Shown: piece by piece, positions 11,628 to 21,009 of the stretch
How positions within the stretch are numbered: position 1 is the stretch's first letter
Layout of the letters: each line of letters begins with the position of its first letter
From: Spirometra erinaceieuropaei
Taxonomy: Eukaryota > Platyhelminthes > Cestoda > Diphyllobothriidea > Diphyllobothriidae
DNA: 64,000 nt
Assembly (NCBI GenBank): GCA_902702965.1
Contig: CACRXP010000182.1
Span: forward strand, 897,517 to 961,516
Reading direction: 5' to 3'
The notes under the pieces: model-generated
Database searches by the model: none
What the model saw: the letters and a program-made list of their open reading frames with translations, nothing else
Told to the model about the DNA's origin: nothing
Program-made: the position numbers and the translations under genes

Positions 11628-12621
11628 CAGTGAGTGACCTACCTCATGAAATGTTGAGTGAAATTCTGAAACGTGTTTTCGATTAGGAAGGATAATTTGG
11701 ACGCGGTTGTTATATTGATTATCTTGCGACATAATCCTAGGATATTTCGAACTCGGCAGGATGTCAGCTTTTAACCACACTGCATTTTAATTTCCTGTAA
11801 AAAAACGTACTTGATAAAAAATGGCTACTTATGTAGCATGCATTTTTCTCATTGATTTTCGATGGTTTTGAAAATTCAAATATATCTTATAGAAGCCATA
11901 AACAAAAATATGCTGTCTTTCAGCCAGTTGATAAAGAATCACGTCTTCTTGATATTTTTTATTCAGGGAAGGAGTATAAATAGTTTTTAAAAACGTTTTT
12001 CATTCCCCGAAACTTTATAGCCAGATCTGTCATTGCATTAGCGTTTAGCGGTTTCAGTTTACAAGGTGCATGCTTTTCACGTATAGAAAGTCATATATTC
12101 CTCTGTGCGTTTAGGACGACACCATATAGATTTTATAAAATTTTGCAATGGATCCGGAATATGTTGTATATTCCACAAGGAGCCCTCACAAACGGCCAGG
12201 TACGATGCTATGTGAATGGAAATTGCGTGGTCTTAAAAAATCTCATAATTAGAAACTTTTAAAAAACCTTATTATATCCGTTTCTTAAACTAAAAATATA
12301 AAGAAGACGTCATGCTCTATTAGGTGACTGAAAAAAACCATATTTTTATTCATGGTTTCTATAAGATACATTTGAATTTTCAAGACCATCGAAAATAAAT
12401 GAGAAAATGCATACTACTTAAGTAGTCATTTTTTACCGAGTAGGTTTTTTTAAAGGAAATTAAAACGCAGTGTCTTCAAAAGCAGACATTCCATCGAGTC
12501 CGAAATGTTATAAGGTTATGCCACCAGATAGTCAATATTACAACCGCGTCTAAGTAATCCCTCCTAATCAAAAATGCCTTTCAGAATTTCCTCCAAATTT
12601 CATTTGACCGGTCACTCACTG
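11628..12621. mobile_element. Foldback element C with Tc-like ends and TA flanks
   Basis: This 994-bp element starts CAGTGAGTGACC and ends GGTCACTCACTG, with TA on both sides (11,626-11,627 and 12,622-12,623). The arms stay complementary for roughly 390 bp. The left block near 11,840-11,910 (TCTCATTGATTTTCGATGG) faces the right block near 12,385-12,410 (CCATCGAAAATAAATGAGA). The central spacer resembles that of elements B and D. It has no ORF of note. Confidence 0.8.
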
Positions 12622-13060
12622 TATACATGCGGCAGTCATTGCAAAATCACAGTAAATAAAGTAAAATGACAAGCCGAGTTTGAAATTCAGTCCTTCCGCT
12701 TTCCTTGCAGACTGACTTTACACGGTTGTGTGGCCGTTTTCCTCACCGGCTCGATTGTGCAAATCTGTATATTTTTCCCTGGACGCGCCGACAGTGATGC
12801 GCCTTACGGCGTCCTCCTTTGGGTCTAAAAAATTGACGCTTTTACCGATTTCCGTAAGTATTTAGTGTGCATTATAGAAATGTCACTTACTGTAACAAAG
12901 ATTTCAGTCAGTCAATCAGTCAGTATATTTGAGGGAAATAGGCTTACGCCTTTGAACTCCCTATTTGTACATAAAAAATCGATAAGCAAGCAAAAATGTG
13001 AAGAAATTACAGCATTAAGTGAATGCATACATTGATTCACATATGTCACTAGTCACATGG

Positions 13061-14080
13061 TTAAAAAGTCGCATAGTCCGCTTGTTGCTGCAGCATATTT
13101 TTGTCAAGCCGACATTTAAATGTCTCTACAGATTGAGACATGACAGTCGTCTCGGGCAGGTTATTCCACGGTTCCACGACACGGTTGGAGAAGAAATATT
13201 TTCTCACATTCAGTCTACCCTGTGGCACACGTAGCTTGAAGGGATGTCCCCGGAGGTGAGTTGTGGTGGCGAGTTGGAAAAAGCCATCGCACCGAAGGGC
13301 ACAATCCAAGCCGCGCACGATACGGAAAGTTTGTATCATGTCTCCGCGCAACTGCCTATAACTCAGAGGATAGAGATTAAGGTTAGTTAAGCGGATCTCG
13401 TATGGCAGTGCACCTTGACCTCTTACTAATTTTGTGGCTCGCCTCTGCACCCTTTCGAGCAGATCGTAATCCTGATGCGTCCACGGTCTCCAGGCCTGAA
13501 TTGCATATTCGAGATGGGGCCTTATAAACGTGCCGAAGACTTTGGTGAAGCAGTCCTCATTGAAAACTACGAATGCCCGCTTGATGGCATATAGCATTGA
13601 CGTTGCGGCCTTGGCCGCCTTACAGCATTGTGTAGAAGGCTTTAGGCTGTCTGCGATCCAAACTCCGAGATCTTTCTGAGTTTCTGCTTCTCGGAGTGGC
13701 ATTCCGTTCAGATGGTAATGCCGCGTACTAGGGCTCTGATTTCCGAGGCGCATAATGGTGCATTTGTTCAAATTGAAGGACAAGAGCCATCTGCGGGACC
13801 ACTCGTCCAACCGACAAAGATTTTCTTGGAAGTTGGTCTCATCGGCAGCATTCTGGATGACATTCCAGATTTTTATGTCATCCGCAAACATGGCACAATC
13901 ACAGTCCAACCCATCTACGCAATCATTGATGAACAAGAGAAAGAGAGTTGGTCCGAGCACCGAGCCTTGTGGGACCCCAGTCTCTATGAATGTGCACCTT
14001 GATTGCTGTTGTTCTACGCAGACAATTTGGGAGCTGCCGACAAGGAAATTTTCGATCCATTTGAGAAGTTTGCCACCGAA
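13061..14080 (-). CDS. LINE reverse transcriptase, partial, open frame
   Basis: This is the C-terminal two thirds of a non-LTR retrotransposon polymerase. Visible RT motifs are TGVPQGSVLGPTLFLLFIND (motif 4), AMFADDIKIW (the catalytic ADD) and QKDLGVWI. The usual LINE C-terminal block follows, with RPHLEYAIQAWRPW, LRGHPFKLRVPQ, FFSNRVVEPWNNLPE and SVETFKCRLD. Endonuclease and early RT motifs are missing because the copy is 5'-truncated. The frame is open for over 330 codons, so insertion is fairly recent. The ORF continues to 14,176, but the part beyond 14,080 comes from the inverted 5' segment. Confidence 0.85.
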   Translation of the reverse strand, partial: FGGKLLKWIENFLVGSSQIVCVEQQQSRCTFIETGVPQGSVLGPTLFLLFINDCVDGLDCDCAMFADDIKIWNVIQNAADETNFQENLCRLDEWSRRWLLSFNLNKCTIMRLGNQSPSTRHYHLNGMPLREAETQKDLGVWIADSLKPSTQCCKAAKAATSMLYAIKRAFVVFNEDCFTKVFGTFIRPHLEYAIQAWRPWTHQDYDLLERVQRRATKLVRGQGALPYEIRLTNLNLYPLSYRQLRGDMIQTFRIVRGLDCALRCDGFFQLATTTHLRGHPFKLRVPQGRLNVRKYFFSNRVVEPWNNLPETTVMSQSVETFKCRLDKNMLQQQADYATF

Positions 14081-14139
14081 TGGATCGAAAATTTCCTTGT
14101 CGGCCGCTCCCAAATTGTCTGCGTAGAACAACAGCAGTC
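14001..14139. repeat. 60-nt inverted repeat, 19-nt spacer
   Basis: Arms 14,001-14,060 and 14,080-14,139 are reverse complements with very few mismatches (for example GTTCTACGCAGACAATTTGG against CCAAATTGTCTGCGTAGAAC). Both derive from LINE coding sequence. Confidence 0.85.
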
Positions 14140-14339
14140 TAAAAGACTCCGCGCTGTCATTCTTCATACCAACCATAGCGTTAGGTGTGTAAATGCAAAT
14201 GCAGTTTACGCCTATCCATGCCTAGTAAACATTCTGCGAGACGCAGGAGAGATTCTAAAATGGATTAATTTGGTCTTATAGCCTGCCGCAGAGCAGAGGT
14301 TCACGTAAGACTTAGATTAGGCATAGGGCATCATTTGGC

Positions 14340-14590
14340 ATCATATTTGAAATTAGGGTTAGCATGAATATTAGGATTAGAATAAACAGCAGAGTGTCTA
14401 GTGGTGATCATTATCTCCAAGCTAACCGCAATCCTCATCCGAGCCGCAAATCTAACCTGTAAATCCGGTTATAAATCTTCCTCTAATCGCGGCTCCAAAC
14501 AAAAGTCTTACGGTTAACCTAACTCTCTTCATAATGCCTACCTTTATCAAAACCAAGGCCTTAAACGTAGTCCCAACATCACTTATTTCT
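14340..14590. repeat. Degenerate TTAGGG/CCTAA-like interspersed motif tract
   Basis: Repeated short motifs such as TTAGGGTTAG, TAGGATTAG and CTAACC recur without regular period. Similar tracts lie at 49.55-49.77 and 61.54-61.66 kb. This is not a true telomere array. Confidence 0.45.
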
Positions 14591-15834
14591 TTAACCTAAA
14601 ACGAGGCGCAGCTCGTCCCGTGCAAAATTAGACATCCCAGCTACTAAGACACAAAAGTAGCGAGAAAAAAGCTGAGAAATTTGACAGGGCTAATCCCTAG
14701 AAGTGGTTCGTACCGACCACTTTTTCAAGGCTTGTAAGATTTTCTCTGCCTGTTCTTGAGTCCTTAAGCCGCCGGGCCGAATTGTCGCGATACTCGAATA
14801 TATGACAACCGTTGTAGGAGTTGGGTAATATGATTATAATGGGAAAATTTTGCTTCCATTTCACCTCAATTTTGAAGTAATTTAGATTTTTGGCACAATC
14901 ATATTATTGATTCTATGGTGCGAAGTGAAAACTTCCCTGCTACAACGGATATCGTCAGACCACGTAGGCGATGGCGCAGATTTAGTTTCTCTGAGTGTCG
15001 GTTTGAATTTCTTTGAGTTTACCTCATCCTTACGTGATCAACTGTCAGTCATAAATGTCACCTACACTGTACTGATGTTTAAAGTTCCGAAAATCATGAA
15101 ATGACCGCAATTCAAAAAGCTGTGAAACCGCTAATGTTTTCCGCTTCATATTGGCATTACTTACACGCGATTTCAAAAGGATCCTCGTTAAAAAAACTAA
15201 GGGCGCTTAAAGATATAAACAGTAGGATAGTAGATTTTGCAATATTATTTTGAACTCACGGTTACTGATGTTTCCTAGGTCTCGAGGTTGCATTGAGGTT
15301 AATAATTGGACCTACAGGGGAACAGGCATCCATTTGAACAGACGAATTCGAGTTCTTCTGCCCCACAAAATGGATATGGTGAGTGAGACATTCGTGAGGG
15401 AAAGCTGTCGTTTGGAGTATACGCAAACCTGGACCATCCTGATGTTGTGAATGTGCGGGTATTCGGACCGTTGTTTGTCAAGCAAGGAAGTGGTTTACTG
15501 GACAGGTGGCCAAACAGAAACCCCACGATCCAATTAAATGGCATGCGTTTAAAGAAAGAAGAGTAACGAGACTAAAACCGTACCTAGAGATACGCCTCTC
15601 GTAATTTAGTTTAACGTTAAATAGCAAAAACCTACCAAACCTTGTAGATAGAGCTTGATTATATAACACCTAATGTAATCGAAAAGGAAATACCGACGTC
15701 TTGCCGCTGTCAGTTTTACTCAAAGATGGCTGAGGCGGCCGCTGGCAGAGGCTTTACTAAAGTCGAACTAAACAACTAATACCGACACTTGTTCAGCATT
15801 AACAGAAATTACCAGGTCATTGATGTTTTCACAG

Positions 15835-15945
15835 ATTTTGAATATGTCATATTGACCAAACTGTGGAAAACTCGGCGCCACGGTGGGATTCGAACCCACA
15901 CAATAAGGGGTACAGTACAGCCACTTTTTAATTGACCATAGTTGA
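15835..15945 (-). mobile_element. tRNA-derived SINE2, partial
   Basis: On the minus strand this holds a B-box-like GTGGGTTCGAATCCCACCG followed by a tail that matches the copy at 36,475-36,580 (CCACAGTTTGGTCAATATG in plus orientation). The A-box half is missing or diverged. Confidence 0.55.
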
Positions 15946-15949
15946 GGTC

Positions 15950-16305
15950 GAACTACTCCGACTGAAATCTGCCAAACCGCCTGGCCCAGATAGAATTCCT
16001 GTACTAGCACTTCGTGAACTTGCTAATGAACCGTGCAAACCATTGTCTGAAATATCTCAAAAGCCGTTTGAAGAAAGTGAGCTTCCGGAAGAATAGAAGT
16101 GCGCGCTCATCAGTCCGATCCATAAAGAAGGCTAACGACTTGACTGCGAAAATTATTGTCCGTCAGACTTTCTTGCATTGCGCGTAAAATAATATAACGC
16201 ATCATTAAGAGACATTTGATACAATACCTGGGAAAAAAACAGAATATTGTTTGATGCCCAACATAGCTTTCGTTCAGGGCTCTCTTGCCTAACGTGTCTT
16301 CTTCA
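15950..16305 (+). pseudogene. LINE reverse transcriptase N-terminal fragment
   Basis: Plus-strand translation gives LKSAKPPGPDRIPVLALREL followed by ALISPIHKEG, the usual linker into RT motif 1 of CR1-type LINEs. It then gives pieces resembling the AQHSFR motif (DAQHSFRSGLSCLTCL). Several in-frame stops break it. It ends where the inverted minus-strand LINE 3' end at about 16,305 begins, so two elements abut head-on. Confidence 0.6.
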
Positions 16306-17170
16306 ATAACAATAATTGTAGTTAATGCCGGTTTACAGGCATTGTCAGGGAAAGGATAAACTCATATTCGGCCGGCAGTGAAAAAAGCACCAGACAAAAA
16401 AAATGAAGAAGGTGGTTTTTATAGTTTCGAGGGTTCAGGAGAAAAAACTGTTGGCCATGAAATAACGACACTCAATAAAGGGATGAATAGCACTGCAAAA
16501 GATATTATCAGTCTCCATTTCTGTTCATGAAATCGGGACTGGACCAAACAGAAGTTCTGAAGAACAGCTGTCGTTGTTGGCTAAAGAAATTGCCCTCGGC
16601 GAGCCCGCCATAGGGATCAGAGGCCACCAATGCCATCGCTACGGTATAGTCCATCAGTAGATTCAGCACGAATGATTTATGGGAGTTTTCTGAAAGCAAC
16701 CAGCGAGTAACAGTTCTCCTCAACAAATGATAATTTTGCAGATTTTTCACAATCATGGGTAGTTTATTCCAAATAGCAATTGCATTTACAGAAACGAATC
16801 GACAATATTTAACAGTACTTGCCAGAGGAAGAAATAAAAAAGACCTCACGGTGAATGCTACGTCGGGGTAGACAAGATGTCTTAAAGAAGTGAGTGGGTT
16901 AAAGGTACGATTATATAAAAGCTTAAATAGTAAGAATAGTCCACTTTGTCATCTACGAAACCATAACGGACCAAGGCCTGTAAGCCGGTAACGTTCTTGG
17001 TAAAACAAATGCAAGTGTTCAGGGGATTAAACTCTCTTGGTAAAAAATGTTGGACGGATTTGATTTTTTTCGCTCAGAAGCACGCATGATGCTAAATAAA
17101 ACGAACAGTATTCCAGGCCAGATCTAACGTACGTTGTAAAGGTGCATTCTAATGTCCCTAGATTTAAAGT
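16305..17170 (-). pseudogene. LINE 3' fragment, minus strand
   Basis: This is a second copy of the element at 17.6-20.1 kb. The ORF at 16,508-16,849 encodes FLFLPLASTVKYCRFVSVNA, nearly the same as the C-terminus of the longer copy, and further degraded pieces reach about 17,170. The 3' UTR (TTTACAGGCATTGTCAGGGA in plus orientation) and an AT-rich tail near 16,300 match the longer copy. Confidence 0.7.
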
Positions 17171-17611
17171 TTCAGTTCAATATTCGTAGGCTGTTCTCGC
17201 TGGACTTATATCTTCTGAGGAATTCGGTCCTGAGTTCGCTCCATTTCTCCCCTTCGAACGGTGAGAAATCCCGCTGAAAAAAATTATTGAGTGGGCATCT
17301 GGGAGTACAGCTTTCCTCTTCAGCAGTAGCAGAGCTTGTTTATCCTTTCCAAGAACATTTTTAATGGTATTTGGCGACTCGACTCACCCTTCGAATGCTT
17401 AATTGGTCCATTTCTGATAGATATCAAGACGGTGATGTTTTCGTTTTCTCGTGGTTTATTCTGTTCTTTGGGATGTTTTAAGTAGACTAAGGCATACCCT
17501 TCACGACGATGCCTTTACTGCGATCAAATGGAGAGCACTGTCGTTTATTTTTGTACACAGATTCTAAATCGCGCCAATTTCTGTTTGCATCATCGTCCAA
17601 TTCAGAGACAG

Positions 17612-17615
<4 letters not shown>

Positions 17616-17662
<47 letters not shown>
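17616..17662. repeat. (ATA)n microsatellite at a LINE 3' end
   Basis: About fifteen ATA/TAA units sit directly at the 3' end of the minus-strand LINE, in the place where CR1-type elements carry short tandem tails. Confidence 0.85.
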
Positions 17663-17664
<2 letters not shown>

Positions 17665-17817
17665 CTAATGCCAGTTTACAGGCATTTTCAAGGAAAGCGA
17701 TTAAACACAAATCCGACCAGCAGTGAAAAAAGGCTCCTGAGGTAAAGAATAAAAATTAAGTTGAAGGTGGTTTCCATGGTTTGGAGGGTTCAGGAGAAAA
17801 AACTACTGGTGGTATAC

Positions 17818-18716
17818 NNNNNNNNNNNNNNNNNNNNNNNNNNNNNNNNNNNNNNNNNNNNNNNNNNNNNNNNNNNNNNNNNNNNNNNNNNNNNNNNNNN
17901 NNNNNNNNNNNNNNNNNNNNNNNNNNNNNNNNNNNNNNNNNNNNNNNNNNNNNNNNNNNNNNNNNNNNNNNNNNNNNNNNNNNNNNNNNNNNNNNNNNNN
18001 NNNNNNNNNNNNNNNNNNNNNNNNNNNNNNNNNNNNNNNNNNNNNNNNNNNNNNNNNNNNNNNNNNNNNNNNNNNNNNNNNNNNNNNNNNNNNNNNNNNN
18101 NNNNNNNNNNNNNNNNNNNNNNNNNNNNNNNNNNNNNNNNNNNNNNNNNNNNNNNNNNNNNNNNNNNNNNNNNNNNNNNNNNNNNNNNNNNNNNNNNNNN
18201 NNNNNNNNNNNNNNNNNNNNNNNNNNNNNNNNNNNNNNNNNNNNNNNNNNNNNNNNNNNNNNNNNNNNNNNNNNNNNNNNNNNNNNNNNNNNNNNNNNNN
18301 NNNNNNNNNNNNNNNNNNNNNNNNNNNNNNNNNNNNNNNNNNNNNNNNNNNNNNNNNNNNNNNNNNNNNNNNNNNNNNNNNNNNNNNNNNNNNNNNNNNN
18401 NNNNNNNNNNNNNNNNNNNNNNNNNNNNNNNNNNNNNNNNNNNNNNNNNNNNNNNNNNNNNNNNNNNNNNNNNNNNNNNNNNNNNNNNNNNNNNNNNNNN
18501 NNNNNNNNNNNNNNNNNNNNNNNNNNNNNNNNNNNNNNNNNNNNNNNNNNNNNNNNNNNNNNNNNNNNNNNNNNNNNNNNNNNNNNNNNNNNNNNNNNNN
18601 NNNNNNNNNNNNNNNNNNNNNNNNNNNNNNNNNNNNNNNNNNNNNNNNNNNNNNNNNNNNNNNNNNNNNNNNNNNNNNNNNNNNNNNNNNNNNNNNNNNN
18701 NNNNNNNNNNNNNNNN
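17818..18716. other. Assembly gap (899 Ns)
   Basis: The sequence is a continuous run of N. Translated frames across it carry no information. Confidence 1.
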
Positions 18717-18833
18717 GGAGATTATCGAACGTCAATTCCTTTCATGAAATTTTGCATAGTCAAAGTAGAGGCGTTGAGGAATAGCTGGTGAGACCGGCCA
18801 TAGTGTTCAGAGACCACAAACGCCGTCGCTCCG

Positions 18834-20093
18834 TTAGAGTCGATCAGTGGATTCAGCACCCAAAATTTGTGGGAGCTTTTCTGAATGCAAAAATCGAGTA
18901 ATAGTTCTCTTAAATAAAGGAAACTTTTGCAGAGTTTTCACACTCATGGGTAGTTTATTCCAAATAGCAATTGCATTTACAGAATAGAACCGACGATATT
19001 TAACAGTACGTGCCAGAGGCAGAAATAAGAAGACCGCACGGTGACTGTTATGTCGTGGATGGATATGATGTCTTAAAGAAGTGAGTGGGTTAAATGTGTG
19101 ATTATATAAGAGTTTAAGTAGCAAAAGCAGTCCCTTTTGTAATCTACAGAACCATAAATTATCAAGGTCCGTAAGCCGGCAACGTTCTTGGTAAGACAAA
19201 TGTCGGTGTTCCGGGGCTAAAATTCTCTTGGTAAAAAAGTGTTTAACGGATTCTATTTTCTTCCGCTCAGAAACACGCATAAGTGTAAATAAAAACGAAC
19301 AGTATTCCAGGCCAGGTCTAATGTAGATGTTATGAAGGCGCATTCTAATATCGCTGATTTTAAAATTTTGGAGGATAAACCCGGTCGTTCTACATGCTCT
19401 AGAGACTATCACGGCGCAGTGGTCCGATGGTTTAGGATTCTTGGAGTACGATACGCCCAGACCTCTTATAATCCCAGGCACATTTATGTCGTAACCGTCA
19501 ATAGTTAGTTCAGGTTGGTGGTCGCCGCCAACCACCATGACTGAGCATTTATGCCAAGAAAGGTAAAGGCGCCATGTGCGGCACCACTGGGCGAAAGCCT
19601 GTAGATCGCTCTTTAGGAGCTCAAGCACAATGTTACGATCTGCCGACTTATATCGATATGCAACTTTAAGATCATCGGCATGCATGAAAGGCCTACCATT
19701 CTGAAATAAATCGGGTACATTATTAACGAAAAGGCAAAATAAAAGTGGGCCGAGTACACTAACCTGAATGACTCCACTCCTCACACGTGTGGGGTTGGAG
19801 ATAGTATTGGAAATCTCAACTCCTTGTGTACGAGTGCCCACGTAAGAGGATATAAAATTCAAAAGTTTGCCACCTATTCCGAAATAGGACAGTTTCAAGA
19901 TAAGAAGAGCATGGTCAACAAGATCAAAAGCCTTAGTGAAATCGAAATAGCCTTTGTAAAGTGCAAAACCATTGTCCTTAGATTGGAGAACATGGTCAGA
20001 GAAAGATAGCCGACAGGTGTCACAAGACCGAGCTTTGAGGAATCCATGCTGTGCACTGCTCAGTAGGTCATTCTCTTTTAAGTGATAGATCAT
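18834..20093 (-). pseudogene. LINE reverse transcriptase with damaged motifs
   Basis: This is a 419-residue open frame covering RT motifs and the C-terminal domain. Visible features are SAQHGFLKARSCDT (motif 2a), FDFTKAFDLVDHALL (catalytic Asp), VIQVSVLGPLLFCLFVNNVP, MHADDLKVAY, RPGLEYCSFLF and SVNAIAIWNKLP. Two key motifs are altered: the usual GVPQGS is VIQVS and the usual (F/Y)ADD is HADD. The protein is therefore probably inactive although the frame is open. The 5' part with endonuclease is absent. Confidence 0.8.
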
Positions 20094-20312
20094 CTTATCT
20101 TTGAGAAAAGATTTCCGAAACTGTGGGAAGGGTGTTTATGGGCCGGAAGTCATCAAATGACGTAGATTGGCCATGCTTGGGCATGGGCAAATGTGTGAAT
20201 ACTTCTACAAGGTGGGATAGGTCTCAGTTCCAAGAGCGAGATTAAATATCTTGCATAAGAGCCATGGGATAATTAAATTAACATTCGCTTCTTGACTGCT
20301 AACTGAGACACT

Positions 20313-21005
20313 ATGAGGTCCAGGTCTATGATACTGACGAAAACGCCGAATCACCACAGTCACGCCCCACAGAGTGAAAGTTATGGTTTCGAGCTGTTCG
20401 GAAAAACTTATGGGACATTCGTCCCGTCTCACTTAGAGTATGCAGTCCAGGCCTGGATACTGTTGTTGAAGAAAGATTATCAACGGCTGACGGATACGAA
20501 GATGGTCAAGAATCTTAATCATATACCTTACGAAACCAGGCTGACCGAACTAAATCTGTTTCCTCTCATTTACAAGCAACTGCACGGCGAGTTCATTCAA
20601 ACCTACAGGATCGTCAGAGGCCGTGAGTGTGACCTAGACTTTAATGAATCCTTTGAATTTGCCAGGACTGACAGTCTGCGTGGTCATCCATTCAAACTGC
20701 AGAGAAATCTGGCTCATGCGGACGCCCGACGGAACGCCTTCTCTCGCAGGGTCATTGGGGCATGGAACAGACTCCCTGATACAGTGGTTCTTTCGGAAAC
20801 TGTCGAGTCCTTTTAAGTGTAGGCTAGATGCTCATTTGCTGGGAAACTACTGTACATATAATCACGATTGTTTTCGCGGCGGAAGTTGGCGCCTGGCTCA
20901 CGCTCACCGCTAAATTTGGAGTCCCGCATTTGTTAATGTAGTTATTGATTCTGTTTCTGGTTATCGATATGAATACGGAGCTCAAGGGCAAAAGCCCCAT
21001 TGCCT
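20313..21005 (+). pseudogene. LINE C-terminal fragment and 3' UTR
   Basis: The plus-strand frame encodes FVPSHLEYAVQAWILLLKKD, SLRGHPFKLQRN and RNAFSRRVIGAWNRLPDTVV. It is the same C-terminal block as the 13-kb LINE but from a different copy. A frameshift near 20,815 moves the end (FKCRLDAHLL) into another frame. The 3' end carries GAGCTCAAGGGCAAAAGCC, resembling other element ends in the window. Confidence 0.75.
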
Positions 21006-21009
21006 TAAT

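Larger units (their letters stand above)
12905..14139 (-). mobile_element. 5'-truncated CR1/Jockey-type LINE with inverted 5' end
   Basis: The element lies on the minus strand. Its 3' end near 12,905-12,935 is marked by a short GTCAGTCAATCAGTCAGT tract (plus strand). Its coding part runs up to about 14,080. At the 5' side, 14,001-14,060 and 14,080-14,139 are near-perfect 60-nt inverted repeats around a 19-nt spacer. Part of the element has therefore been copied in reverse orientation, as in twin-priming or foldback insertion. Confidence 0.7.
17616..20110 (-). mobile_element. CR1/Jockey-type LINE, 5'-truncated
   Basis: The element runs on the minus strand from RT-coding sequence near 20,100 through its 3' UTR to the ATA tail at 17,616. 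The run of Ns falls inside the 3' UTR. The 3' UTR flanks on both sides of the gap align with the shorter copy at 16.4-16.53 kb. Confidence 0.75.

Noticed and set aside
17761..18791. Three very long open frames of 310-336 residues
   Set aside because: They consist almost entirely of Ns from the assembly gap.
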